Assembly (NCBI GenBank): GCA_005765155.1
Contig: VCCP01000007.1
Location: 1,443,501 to 1,507,500 of the forward strand
Source: Zelopaecilomyces penicillatus
Lineage: Eukaryota > Ascomycota > Sordariomycetes > Hypocreales > Pseudodiploosporaceae
Length of the DNA stretch: 64,000 bases
Direction: 5' to 3'
Part shown: piece after piece, positions 1-11,837 of the stretch
Position numbering within the stretch: the stretch's first letter is position 1
Layout: each line of letters starts with the position of its first letter
The notes under the pieces: model-generated
Seen by the model: only the letters and a program-made list of their open reading frames with translations
The model's database searches: none
What the model was told of the DNA's origin: nothing
Program-made: the position numbers and the translations under genes

Positions 1-1908
1 ACTGGTTTAGCAGCTGGCAAGGGAGTCATCATCCCCCAGACTAAGCAAGAGGCAAAGGATGCTCTCAAGCAAATCATGGTGGACAAGGCGTTTGGCGACG
101 CTGGCCAGGAGGTTGTCATTGAAGAACTTCTTCTCGGTGACGAGCTTAGCGTTCTTACCTTCTGCGACGGGTACACCATTCGATCTCTTCCTCTCGCCCA
201 GGACCACAAGCGGATATTTGATGGAGATGAAGGTCCCAACACCGGAGGCATGGGATGCTATGCGCCTACCAACATTGCCACTCCTGAGTTGATCCAGAAA
301 ATTGACAAGGAAATTCTTGAGCCCACTATTTTGGGCTTGCGAAGAGAAAAGATGCCATTCCGCGGAGTCTTGTTCACTGGCCTCATGATCACTAGCTCTG
401 GCCCCAAGGTTTTGGAGTATAATGTGCGGTTTGGGGACCCCGAGACCCAAACGGTGCTCCCCTTGCTCTCTGCCGACACTGATTTGGCTGAGATCATGCT
501 TGCATGCACTGGCGGATATTTGGATAACTGCCACATTTCCATCGAGGACAAATTCAGTGCTACTGTCGTCCTTGCCGCTGGAGGTTATCCAGGATCATAT
601 GCCAAGGGAACTCCTATGAAAGTTCAGTCACCACCCGTAGGCAGCACTATTTTCCACGCGGGTACAACTTTGGACGGTGACCAGCTAAAGAGCTCTGGAG
701 GTCGAGTGATTGCCATCAATTCTGTGGGTGATTCGCTCCGGGCTGCTGTTGATGCGTCATATAGCGCGCTGTCTTCCGGTGTCATTGAGTTTGATGGCAT
801 GTTCTACCGAAAGGATATCGCCCATCGCGCTTTCAGGTCCCCCAGCAACAAGGCCGCTATGACATATGCCCAAGCCGGCGTAGATATTCAGGCTGGCAAC
901 GACTTCGTGGAAAAGATTAAGAAGGCCGTGGCAAGCACCAAGCGTGCAGGTGCGAGTGCTGAGATCGGAGGATTCGGCGGTGAAATTGATCTTTCTCAGT
1001 GCGGATACCCAAATGCCCCCATCTTAGTTGGAGCTATTGACGGTGTTGGAACCAAGCTCATGATTGCACAAGCCGTCAAGAAGCACGATACAGTGGGTAT
1101 TGACTTGGTTGCTATGAATGTCAACGACCTCATTGTTCAGGGAGCCACACCGTTGATGTTCCTGGATTATTATGGTTGCAGCAAACTAGATCTTGCCTCG
1201 GCCGCTGCGTTTGTTGAGGGCGTTGCCGCTGGATGCCGGCAGGCTGGATGCGCCTTGGTCGGCGGCGAGACAGCCGAGATGCCTGGCATGTACCAGGGCG
1301 AAGACTACGATGCTGCTGGCTGTGCAGTTGGTGCCGTCGCCAGCGGCGGTATACTACCATTGAAGGATGCCATGCGCGAGGGCGATGTGCTGCTGGGCCT
1401 GTGTTCAAATGGCGTTCACTCAAATGGATTCTCACTCGTGCGCAGAATTGTGGAAAGCGCGGGTCTGAATTATGCTGCACAGGCGCCATGGGACAGCTCC
1501 AAGAGCGTTGGCGAATCGCTCCTGACACCAACACGCATCTACGTCAAGAGCCTATTACCCATCTTGGGCCAAGTCAAGGGCCTCGCACACATTACTGGAG
1601 GAGGACTGACCGAGAACGTGCCACGAATGTTGCCCGACTCACTGGCCGCCGAAATTTCCTTTGGCTCCTGGGAAATCCTGCCTGTATTCCAGTGGCTTAA
1701 GCAGGCTGGCAACGTGGAGCCGACCGAGATGTTACGCACCTTCAACGCAGGCATCGGCATGGTGATTGCCGTTGAGGCCGACAAGGCCGACGTGGTGGCT
1801 GCGACGCTCACAGCTGGAGAAGAGAAGGTCTATCGGATTGGACGTTTGGTCAAGCGGGAGCAGGGCCAGCAAGGCTGCTTCTTTGAGAAGCTTGAGTCGT
1901 GGGTTTGA
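1..1908 (+). CDS. ADE5,7: Bifunctional GAR synthetase / AIR synthetase, 5'-truncated by window edge
   Basis: Purine biosynthesis enzyme of the cytosol. The first half is phosphoribosylamine-glycine ligase (GARS, ATP-grasp fold) and the second half is phosphoribosylformylglycinamidine cyclo-ligase (AIRS). The frame is open from base 1 with no start codon, so the N-terminus of GARS lies outside the window; about 635 residues are visible. The GARS part shows the ATP-grasp segments HKRIFDGDEGPNTGGMG and EYNVRFGDPETQ. The AIRS part begins near nt 860 (MTYAQAGVDI) and shows GAIDGVGTKL, AMNVNDL, GGETAEMPGMY and HITGGGLTENVPR. No intron is needed in the visible part. The fusion is the usual fungal ADE5,7 arrangement. 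Stop TGA at 1906-1908; nothing looks broken. Confidence 0.97.
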   Translation, partial: TGLAAGKGVIIPQTKQEAKDALKQIMVDKAFGDAGQEVVIEELLLGDELSVLTFCDGYTIRSLPLAQDHKRIFDGDEGPNTGGMGCYAPTNIATPELIQKIDKEILEPTILGLRREKMPFRGVLFTGLMITSSGPKVLEYNVRFGDPETQTVLPLLSADTDLAEIMLACTGGYLDNCHISIEDKFSATVVLAAGGYPGSYAKGTPMKVQSPPVGSTIFHAGTTLDGDQLKSSGGRVIAINSVGDSLRAAVDASYSALSSGVIEFDGMFYRKDIAHRAFRSPSNKAAMTYAQAGVDIQAGNDFVEKIKKAVASTKRAGASAEIGGFGGEIDLSQCGYPNAPILVGAIDGVGTKLMIAQAVKKHDTVGIDLVAMNVNDLIVQGATPLMFLDYYGCSKLDLASAAAFVEGVAAGCRQAGCALVGGETAEMPGMYQGEDYDAAGCAVGAVASGGILPLKDAMREGDVLLGLCSNGVHSNGFSLVRRIVESAGLNYAAQAPWDSSKSVGESLLTPTRIYVKSLLPILGQVKGLAHITGGGLTENVPRMLPDSLAAEISFGSWEILPVFQWLKQAGNVEPTEMLRTFNAGIGMVIAVEADKADVVAATLTAGEEKVYRIGRLVKREQGQQGCFFEKLESWV

Positions 1909-3603
1909 AAGCGTCTGGGAACAGGGAGTAGTGACTTTATAATTATGGCTGATGAATGAGGGTGAGGGAATGAAGCGTAGGAAGGTGGCTGACTGGGAAT
2001 AAAAATCTAGAGGGTTTAAAAATGGACAGGGATTAGACAAAGGGGATACTTTGGCAAGTTTGTTCTGGTATCCGTCCACTGGGCTGGGATGGTTTATATA
2101 GCGTGACTTTCATCAATTTAGATGGATATAAATTTTTGCTTGATTATCTTGATTCACCGAGGCGCAAATGAAGTTCTTTTTTTTTTTTTTTTTTTGGGTC
2201 TCTGGTTTGGTTATTTTATACCCATCATAGTTGGGAGGGGACTGATAGGAATGGTGAAAGGGGCATCCTCTGGCCGAGAAGAAGATCTGCGAGCTATTAC
2301 AAAGTAAATTGTCGACCATTTATATACAAATGAGTAAGTAAAGGGCACTAAGTTTATCCATGTTACCTGGATTTGTAATGCCTCCCCATTTTCACTTGTC
2401 TATTCGTTTAGGACGGCTGTGGAGACTATTTTATTCTTCAACCTGCTTCCCACACACGGTACAATGGCTTTGTATCTTGCAAACATTTATTAGTCAGTAC
2501 TCAGTTCTGTAAGGTATAATGGGTCTAGATATGGCGATCAAGGCAACTTGGGGGGCATTGCGCTGTCGTATTTGAGATTGCAAAACTATGAGGGGCGGTT
2601 ACGAACTTAACATATTGTAGTTTCGGGTTTTCTATAAACTGACACCAATAAGTTTGAGCATGACAAAGGTGTCAGACGGTGGCGGAAAGATGTGTATTGT
2701 AACTCTTTTTGCTCCATACTTCCACTATGAAGTTCTGTAGCTCCCCCAGTCTTCAACTCTCACAACTCAGTGCATGCACTTTGCACAAGCAGTCATCACG
2801 AAAGCATATAACCGTGATCATAGAATGCTATAAAGTAGTACTAGCACCAGCCTGTTGAATAGCAAAACCAATATTTATGCAGCTATGCTGTCAAGGGAGT
2901 CAGAGAGAAGCCAAAGGGAGATTGAGAGGTAGATAATCAACAAATTACTCTATAAACCCAGAGTTGTTACTCATACATTAGATATTTTGCTCTTATATAT
3001 ATTTTAGCTCATATGATTACCACTTCTAGTGATACTTACTTACACAACCGGATTATTGTGCAATGCACCAGTATCCTATAAATTATTACAATTACTTACC
3101 AGCAATCGTTACCAGTTCATGGACCTCTTATAGCAACCAACATTATGGCATGATGAGCGTTTCCTCGAGTAAATGTCGGTAAATACATGGGAAGTTTGAC
3201 GGGTAAGTAGATAGGTACGTCTTCAAGTTACATACAGTCGTACACATCCCCAGTGTGTGGAATTGTTCCAGTGGTAAGATAAACACAGAGCGACGTTTAC
3301 GCATCTCCACAGCCCAAATTGATAATCCCATCATCTCCCATCGCAGCATATAACGGATAGGCCACCCTAATCGCTTTAATAACGCCTGTGAAACGAAAAT
3401 AAAAGAACCCCCCAAGGAACCCAGTCAGAACATAACGGCAGAGACGGACGGGAAAGAGGATCAAAAGATGGGGCCATTTCCCCCATCTAAATAACCGCCC
3501 CTGACACCTAGGAGTCAAAGCCATCCATACCTTTCTATCCGCCGCGTCTAAAAAACCCGAAACACTGGGAGGCTGATCAACGTCCTAAGAGCATCAAGAT
3601 AGG
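1909..3603. other. Intergenic, AT-rich, no gene recognised
   Basis: The 1.7 kb between the ADE5,7 stop and the convergent GID7-like gene has no reading frame resembling a known family. It contains a 19-T tract (2177-2195). The part from about 2330 to 3130 is visibly AT-rich with many TA steps. It probably holds both 3' UTRs. No tRNA or repeat family was recognised. Confidence 0.6.
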
Positions 3604-6164
3604 CTATATCTGATGTGGGTTTCTCCACCCGTTTGATTCGCGTAGTGAGTAACTTGACCTGAGCTCCACACTCCGAGCCTTGTTTGACCAGCTGTTTTTG
3701 TGTTCATGTCAGCATTACTTCAGGGCTTGTGATATGAGTGCAGCTTGCATAATGGACTCACATTTTTACCCGGCCGTCGTCCCCACAAGACGCCAGTACG
3801 CACGTATCTGTAGGGTTCCATACCACCGCGTTACACCGCGGCGAGTGGCCGGGTAGCCGCTCCACAGCCGCCCCGATGTTTTTATGCCAAATCAAGATGT
3901 TTCCATCCTCACTGCCACTCATGACAAAGCTTTCATTAGCACCGCCGAACGCGCTTCGAATCAAGTAATCACCCCCTGTATGTCCCAGGAACTTGTGTAC
4001 TGCCGTCTTTGTGGCCAGGTCTATCAGCTGTGCTTCGCCATCTTGCTTGTTGACGAGCAAATGTCGAGAGTCTTGACTGATATTAACTGATGTTGGCCGA
4101 GCCTCCAGTCGTATGTCATATTCCAACTCGCGGGTGACTGCATTGTAAATGTGAATCATCTGCAGGTCGTCCACCGCAACAAGAAGTCGCCCGTCAGGGG
4201 AGCCGCATAGCTCTTGTACTCGATGCTTCTTCCCCCATGCAATAACTTCCTCATCATGCACATTGAAGGTGCAAAGACCATGTGCTTTATCCAGAGTACC
4301 CAAAACGAATGAGCTGTTATCTGCTGCCCACACACAGGCACTCACTGGTTCATCGAATGCTCTAAGTTTCTTGAGTAATGTTCCAGTCTTACGACATGTC
4401 AGCAAAGCATCGTTCCACGAGGATTGGTGGGCTTTTCCCCCTCACCTTTGCGTCCCAGAGCCGGGCATGCCTGTCCATTGAACATGTCACAATCATTGAG
4501 TCATCTGGGCTCCAGGCTAAATTGCAAACGGACGCTTCGTGATCCGTAAAAACTTGTGTGACAGCAAATGTCTTCATGTCCCATATCACAGCATGCTCTC
4601 TGATCCCACAAGCAGCCAGCTTTGTGCCATCGTGAGAGAATTGTACTTGCCACACTTCTCCACCTAGGTCTGTGAGCTCGACAGCAATTTCTGATGGAAA
4701 ATTGCGACGATCACAGAAATGGTCAGAATACAGGGAAGGAGACGATGCTGCAGTATGGTAAAGGCACGCGTTAATTTGGTTCTGTTTAACATGCTGAAGA
4801 AGGATAGCTAGACGGTTCTCTGGTAGCATCACTGATGGCGATATGCATCCTGTAGATCAAGGTCAGTAAACAGACAGACATACCTAGCAAACATGAGGAA
4901 ACAAACTTGATAATTCAGACAGCAACTTCTTGCGGGATTGTCCTTTGGCACCGTCCCAATCGGCCTTAATCATGAGATCGTCTGTCGACCTACACATGAG
5001 GAGACTCGACAGGAAATGCAGCTTGGTTGTGTCTTGGTACAGGGGCGTTAATTCTCCTCGCAACGTTACGAGGGCCCGGCTTGTATCCCTCTGCTCCAAT
5101 TGCTCGAGAAACTTTTGTTGCCTTAACCAGAATCGCATGACATTCTGATCCACACCAGGTGCTAATACAAGCCCGTCCCCCCCTGTGCTGGGTCCTTCTA
5201 GTATAGTTGCGCCGCTCAAGAGCTCCTCAGCCCCCGCCCAATCCCCGGACAGCACAGCCATCCGGAATGCCGAAACCGTCGGACTTTCCAAGTCAAAGCC
5301 ACTCTCCTGGCTAACATTATCAGCAGCTTTCTGATAGCCCATATCCGTCAACGCCTGAATGAGAATCCGAGTGACCTCTTCACGGTTGTGACCCAAATAT
5401 AACGAGGATCGAGCGTCTGAAGTACGTTTCTCGCCATTTGACGAGCCGTTTGTAATCCCTGACTTGTGACTGCCATTTATTGACCCCAACAAGGTCCCCG
5501 CCGCCCGCTGAGAGGCTGATGTGGACGATCCATTCGAGTGAACAGCCCCTGCACCGTTGGACGATCCAGCCGCATCCCCGTCAGAGAGCATATCTGCGTC
5601 GTCGCGTCGCTGTCGCTTCGAACGATGTCCGGTAGTTGTGCTTATGGCTGCTACAGTGCTTAAAGAGTCCGCAATGGGAGGCGAATAGCCCTCGTCTTGA
5701 GGACGGTGCTGTGATAACCGCCGCCGCCGCCCCAAGACCTGTGGAGGCACTTCAAGGGACACTGGGAGCGGCTGGATCGTGGAAGACTCTATGTTCACAA
5801 CAGAGGCCGAAGCTCCAGCAATAAGTTCGTCGGGCGGCGGTATGAATACAAAACTAGACGCTGAGGAGGATATAGTGGGAAAAACCGTACGGGAAGGAGT
5901 GCTTGAGGGGAGGTCGGAGGCGTCGACGGGGCGGGAACGGGACTCTGAGGGTTGGTCCACGTCGTCCTTTCCGCGGCAAGAGGCCGCGGTGGGGATCAAG
6001 AAAAACCTAACAGGAAGCTGGCCAAGGGCCAGGGGACGAAAGCATTCGAGAAGACCAGAGACTGGGCTCCGAGGCGCGAGGCTGGGCAGCTTCGCCGATG
6101 GTGGAACGGTGAGATGCAGTGTCGTCCAGCCAGCGTTGGGGTCGCCTATCTGAATGCGGTGCAC
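3604..6164 (-). CDS. GID7: CTLH/WD40 protein, GID7 (WDR26) family
   Basis: Likely the WD40 subunit of the GID/CTLH E3 ubiquitin ligase, which in yeast degrades gluconeogenic enzymes. Four exons inferred: 6164-4907, 4849-4446, 4387-3762, 3691-3604 (introns 57, 58 and 70 nt), giving 791 aa. The N-terminal ~220 residues are low-complexity Ser/Asn/Gly-rich with a basic KRQRRDD patch. A LisH-CTLH segment follows (NREEVTRILIQALTDMGYQ, then SAFRMAVLSGDWAGAEELL). After that come CISPSVMLPENRLAILL and WD repeats with clear blades (HAVIWDMK, RLWDAKTGTLL, ILIWHKN). The last short exon turns a premature stop after GRVKM into GRVKIWSNK and completes the final WD blade. The start is uncertain: 6164 is the first ATG of the open frame, but the real start could be downstream because the extreme N-terminus is not conserved-looking. 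Confidence 0.88.
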
Positions 6165-8750
6165 CAGATAATACGTGCATATGAGAATGAGCTGCTTTGC
6201 AACTATGGAAACAGCTTTGTAGGAAGAGACGTGATGGTACGCTGCCGCAGTGTAGTCCGTGTCGGAATATGACTTTTTTTTCCGAATTGTCGTTGGTGGT
6301 TTCGGTTGTGCTTAGGCGTTCATGATAACAGATGCATCCTCCAAGAGGTTGAGTTGGAGGATGATGGCCCGACCCCAGAGAAGACACTTGGACAGACGAC
6401 ATGGACGCTCCAGGCACTAGTACCTAACAATATTACCTGGCCGGCGGCACTAACTAGCCCACCAAAAGTCGGGGTAGGTAGACGTGCAGCCACTGTGAAT
6501 AGAGATGGAGGAGCAGGTACAAGCTACCTAGTCTCTCAGTAAAGGCGTTGTGTGGGGTGAATAGATGGAACCCAAAAATGCCCCCCAAATCCCCTATAGT
6601 GGGCGCATAGGTGGCACGGTGAGTACCAAGCTAGGCCTGTAATATTACCAACCATCCATCATCGTACAGGTAATTAGGCTGTATCATCTTTAGGAGCCTC
6701 CTCGGCCGTCTCGATTTTTGAGGGTCTTCACACAGTGACGATCCTACAAGGACTGAATCGTAGGGAACTGCGAGATACCTGCCCAAACGCTCTGGCACCC
6801 AACTTCGATTTACAACCGAGGGCTCGGTCTCACGATACTTGACAACAGGCCAAATAGGTAAATCAGGTAATTAACATACGGGAAGATGAAGGCATAGGAG
6901 CCAAGGGCATGCAACGCGCATATCCAGGTTCTGTTGAACTCGTCATGGACTGAGGCTCGTGTATTACCGCCTACTGGCACCAAGACTGAGCGTGGGATGG
7001 GCACTAATCAACCGCGAAGCATGACTCCGTAGAGGGATGGATATTAATTACACCTGCAATCGGAGCGCAGCAGTGTGCAGTGTGGTATGTAAATTGCTGA
7101 CACTATCCATCCAACCATCTTGCCTTTGGTCCCATGACATTGGTGCTGCATATGGTAAATGAGGTATTGACGCAAACAACCTCCGGCTTGCCACCAGTTT
7201 TCTGCGAACACATGCATTCGGTTCCAGTGGGCTCTGACTGCCATTTCTCATCTTTCCTTCTGGCAGTGAATCCTTTCTAGCAACACCTTGTCTGCGGCGT
7301 GATGACGTGACCCAGGGAGTCGGCTGATAAGGGACCAAGAAGGCTGAAAAGGCCCCCCCACTATGCACACCATTTACTGAAACCCTCAATCCGCTATGGT
7401 CGCAAGCCAACAAGCCATAAGGCGGGTCCTGCGGTTGCGAGAGTCAAGTGACCGCCTTTCTGGAGACGCGAAGCAAGGGAACATTGAGCTTTCGGCCAGG
7501 GCTCGGGCGACTTGCACTCGGCTCAGCGTGGAGTATCCAAAGGTTGCAATAAACATTTCAATCACTGTGCACCACAATAAACCGCTCCATGTTTCAATGG
7601 AGCTACCCAGTGTGGTCTGTGCCTAAACTTTACGGGATTGCTCCGTACAGGCTGATCACATGCCATCATCTCCCTATCGCAGCAACCTTTGATGAAAAGA
7701 CCTTAAGAAATTGAGCATATGTAGGAAGAAAGAATTAAAGAAAAGCATGAGAAAATTAGAGAAATGCATGTGTTTTGATTTTAGACGAAGTGCCTATACA
7801 GGAAGAGAAACACACGTTTGCCCATTGCGTCCTTTTGTCAGACCGCATCATCTGATGACGTCTGCCCTTGCCAGGCTGCTGTATAAGAAAGATGATGCCT
7901 AGTAATGGAGTCGCCAGCTTGGATTTGAGCTGAGACACAGGCATGAGGGCGTTTATTTCTTTCCCATTTTTTTCCTCCGCGGATAGTCATAAGCTTCTAC
8001 ATGTTTGAAGTATGAACTCCTAGTCGGAAATCAGATCAAAGGAGCAGTAAATAGTAGTAAACCTACGTCACAGGGTGATGGCTGAAGCACCAGCAATTCA
8101 TTCTTTCAAATCCATCAATGTCCATTTACTGTATGAACTATCCAATAACAAGAAGAAGAAAACTGAATGAAGTAGACGTGCATGCTTCAGTTCTCAGCGA
8201 TACCATGAATTTGTTTTCTTGTAGATAGTATACCTAGGTAGGTAGGTATGTAAGCTAGGCTTGTTATCAAATACAGGTAGGCACTCACGTGAAGACGCTC
8301 TGTGCTTCGCCACACTTGTGTGGCTAATTCTACATGTGGCCTCTGCCAGGCAGGGCAGCGACAGCACTGTTAGTGGCCCAAGTTAGGCTCGTGGGACCAG
8401 ATCTGATGAGTCCTGAGTCCTCGTAATCTCCAACAATTCATAAACGGCAGCCTCCCTTCCAATCCACTTTCGCCATCGCTCTCGGCAGTCGGTTTCCCAC
8501 CGCTTCTTGCAAGACAACATTTTTCAGGGAACAAACTTGGGGGCGCGCAAGCTTGCAGGTCTCCTTGCTTATCCCGGCTTGTATCATCAGCTCTTGGTTC
8601 ATCACCGCCTAGACACCCACCGCCTGGTGCTCTTCCAGAATTACCCCCCCCTACTTAGCTGCGATCCATACTCAACTCCACGACCTCCTCGCCATATCCA
8701 TCGAAGCCCGCCGTCTACGTTCTTGATAAGAGGACGGAATCAGAACGACC
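6165..8750. other. Intergenic between divergent GID7-like gene and VPS1, no gene recognised
   Basis: About 2.6 kb holding the promoters of both flanking genes. Open frames here are under 140 codons and have no recognisable motifs. A GGTA tandem repeat lies at 8237-8248. The stretch before VPS1 (about 8440-8750) is CT-rich, as expected for a fungal 5' leader. No RNA gene was seen. Confidence 0.55.
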
Positions 8751-11189
8751 ATGGCTTCCCCTGGCAACTCGCTTGTCTCGTCGGGCGGAATCTCAGATCC
8801 CGCCCTCATTACGTGAGGCCTGATCCAAGCTATATACCCCCCACCAGTGACGTCTACTAACCACTGGGCATGTAGGCTTGTCAACAAGCTTCAGGATGTT
8901 TTCGCAACTGTCGGTGTTAACAATCCTATCGATCTCCCCCAGATTGTCGTCGTCGGCAGCCAGTCTAGCGGAAAGAGTTCCGTGTTGGAAAACATTGTGG
9001 GCCGCGACTTGTGAGTATCATGCTATGCGTATTTGGGGTTAAGCTTTTTACGGCCTGTCGTGATAGCTCTCTAACATTTTGTCAATCTAGCTTGCCCCGT
9101 GGAACCGGCATTGTGACCCGTCGACCACTTGTGTTACAGCTTATCAACCGTCCTGCGCAATCAAACGGAGTTAATAAAGAGAGTATTGATGCCGGCACTG
9201 ATAAGGCTGCGAATGCGGACGAGTGGGGAGAGTTCCTTCATATCCCCGCACAGAAGTTCCATGATTTCTCAAAGATCCGCGAGGAGATTTCGAGAGAAAC
9301 AGAAGCCAAGGTCGGTCGAAATGCTGGCATCTCGCCTGCCCCCATCAACCTACGAATTTATTCACCCAATGTCCTTACATTGACCCTGGTCGATTTGCCT
9401 GGTCTAACTAAAGTCCCCGTCGGCGATCAACCCCGAGACATCGAGCGACAAATTCGAGATATGGTGCTCAAGTACATTTCCAAGTCAAATGCAATTGTCC
9501 TGGCAGTGACGGCAGCGAACATCGACCTGGCTAATTCTGATGGCCTGAAACTGGCTCGTGAGGTCGATCCGGAGGGCCAGCGTACTATTGGCGTTCTTAC
9601 AAAGGTTGATCTAATGGAAGAGGGAACTGATGTTATTGATATTCTGTCAAATCGCATCATTCCTTTGCGTCTGGGCTACGTTCCTGTTGTCAATCGAGGG
9701 CAAAGAGACATCGACAATAAAAAGGCTATTAACATGGCACTTGAGTCTGAGAAGAACTATTTCGAGAACCACAAAGCCTACAGAAATAAGAGCACTTATT
9801 GCGGTACCCCGTACTTGGCGCGCAAGCTTAACCTCATTCTGATGATGCATATCAAGCAGACGTTGCCTGACATCAAAGCCAGAATCGCCAGTTCTCTGAC
9901 AAAATACACCACTGAGCTGGAATCTTTGGGACCGTCGATGCTTGGAAACAGTGCGAACATCGTTCTAAACATCATCACGGAGTTCACTAACGAATGGCGC
10001 ACGGTCTTGGATGGCAACAATACGGAACTGTCCAGCACCGAGCTTTCGGGTGGTGCTCGTATTAGCTTCGTCTTCCACGAGCTGTACTCCAACGGAGTCA
10101 AGGCAGTGGATCCCTTTGACGTCGTCAAGGACGTTGACATTCGCACTATTCTGTACAATTCGTCTGGTTCTTCGCCAGCACTCTTCGTTGGCACAACAGC
10201 ATTCGAGCTCATTGTTAAACAGCAGATCAAACGCCTGGAGGACCCCAGCTTGAAGTGTGTGTCCTTGGTCTATGATGAACTCGTAAGGATACTGTCTCAG
10301 CTTCTGGCCAAGCAGCTCTACCGTCGCTACCCAGGATTGAAGGAGAAAATGCACGGTGTTGTCATTGCCTTCTTCAAGAAGGCCATGGAGCCCACAAACA
10401 AGCTTGTTAGAGACCTAGTCTCGATGGAAGCTTGTTATATCAACACAGGCCACCCTGATTTCCTCAACGGCCATCGCGTAAGTAAAACCCTTTTCCTGTT
10501 CGACTGTGCAACAACAGAAGCTAACATGAACCTCTTAGGCCATGGCCCTTGTGAATGAGCGGCACAACCCTTCCAAGCCTGTTCAGGTTGACCCCAAGAC
10601 CGGCAAACCTCTGCCAGCTTCCACACCAGCTAGGGCCGCAAGCCCGACGGTGCAGGACGTAGATGGCAGCAATGGTGGCTTCTTTGGAAGCTTCTTCGCT
10701 GCCAAGAACAAGAAGAAGGCCGCAGCGATGGAGGCACCACCACCAACGCTCAAAGCCTCGGGTACACTATCGGAACGCGAGAATGTCGAAGTTGAAGTTA
10801 TCAGTAAGCTGCATACCATCACCCCAAAGCGTCAAGACCTGTATCCGGCTAACATATAACAAAGAACTACTCATCTCGTCCTACTACAACATTGTCAGAC
10901 GCACCATGATCGACATGGTTCCCAAAGCCATCATGTTCAACCTTGTGCAGTACGTCTTTCCCCAGCTATGTTTGAAATCTAGAGGTAAAAGGAATCACTC
11001 AGCTAACTGTATCAATATAGATTCACCAAAGATGAGATGCAACGTGAACTCCTCGAAAACATGTACAGAACTGATCAGCTAGACGAGCTACTGAAGGAGA
11101 GCGACTTCACTATCCGCAGGCGGAAGGAATGTCAAGCGATGGTGGAATCGCTGGGACGAGCCAGCGAGATCGTCGCCCAAGTTCAATAA
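8751..11189 (+). CDS. VPS1: Dynamin-related GTPase VPS1
   Basis: Large GTPase acting in membrane fission in Golgi/endosome-to-vacuole sorting and in peroxisome division. Six exons inferred: 8751-8812, 8876-9010, 9091-10477, 10539-10803, 10865-10949, 11021-11189, giving 700 aa, close to the yeast length of 704. The start gives MASPGNSLVSSGGISDPALI, and the first intron carries a CTAAC branch site. The dynamin GTPase domain has the P-loop GSQSSGKSS (residues 48-56), LPRGTGIVTRRPL (switch I), DLPGLTK (G3) and TKVDLM (G4). A middle domain follows. A low-complexity linker (AAKNKKKAAAMEAPPP) sits where VPS1 has its variable insert. The GTPase effector domain ends the protein (YYNIVRRTMIDMVPKAIM, ENMYRTDQLDELLKE). 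There is no PH domain, as expected. Confidence 0.96.
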
Positions 11190-11837
11190 ATGGGTTTCGG
11201 ATGTCGATGAACTTTTCAATTGGGAAGCGGATGGGGCAGCTCATGTCTCCTTCTGCCCGGTGCTGCACCGGCCAGCGCCCCAACCCCCCTCGCTCACCTC
11301 CCTTATTCTTTTTTTCGATACCACGACGCTTATGGCAAAGGTTTAGAGTAGACTGAGTAATGAATGATTGCTCTCCATGAATGGAGGGAAAGGCTCGATT
11401 ATGACATTGGTACGGCGTGGGATACAGGGCAGCCATTCGGTGGCGGAGCACGAAGAAAGGCACGGCTTGTTTTGTGATACTGTTTGTAGAGCTGCCAGCA
11501 TGCTCTTTAGGATACCACGGTGTCCTGGGCCGTCGACTAGTCCATGCCCCACGTGTTTATGACATTCTCAAGCCTAGACTAAGAAGTTTGTTCCAGTATT
11601 TACGTTGTATGCTATTTCTAGCGGTGCCATGTCAGCCGTGGCATTGCTGATTACCTCTCACAGAAAGATGCTAATAAGTGATGATGTTCACTGATGATTC
11701 CGCACTCTTCATAATCTAACTTATTTCGCAACGAAGTTAAGCGGAACTAAGAGGGTTGAATAGTAATATGGCGCCGCCTTTTATTGACATTCAACGTTCA
11801 ACCTTGAGATAGAGTACAACTTCTTACTTGCAGGTAT
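11190..11837. other. Intergenic between convergent VPS1 and racemase genes
   Basis: Short convergent spacer that should contain the two 3' ends. No coding frame or RNA gene recognised. Confidence 0.6.

Noticed and set aside
1130..1700. Frames antisense to and out of phase with AIRS domain of ADE5,7
   Set aside because: Shadow frames inside a clearly conserved coding sequence.
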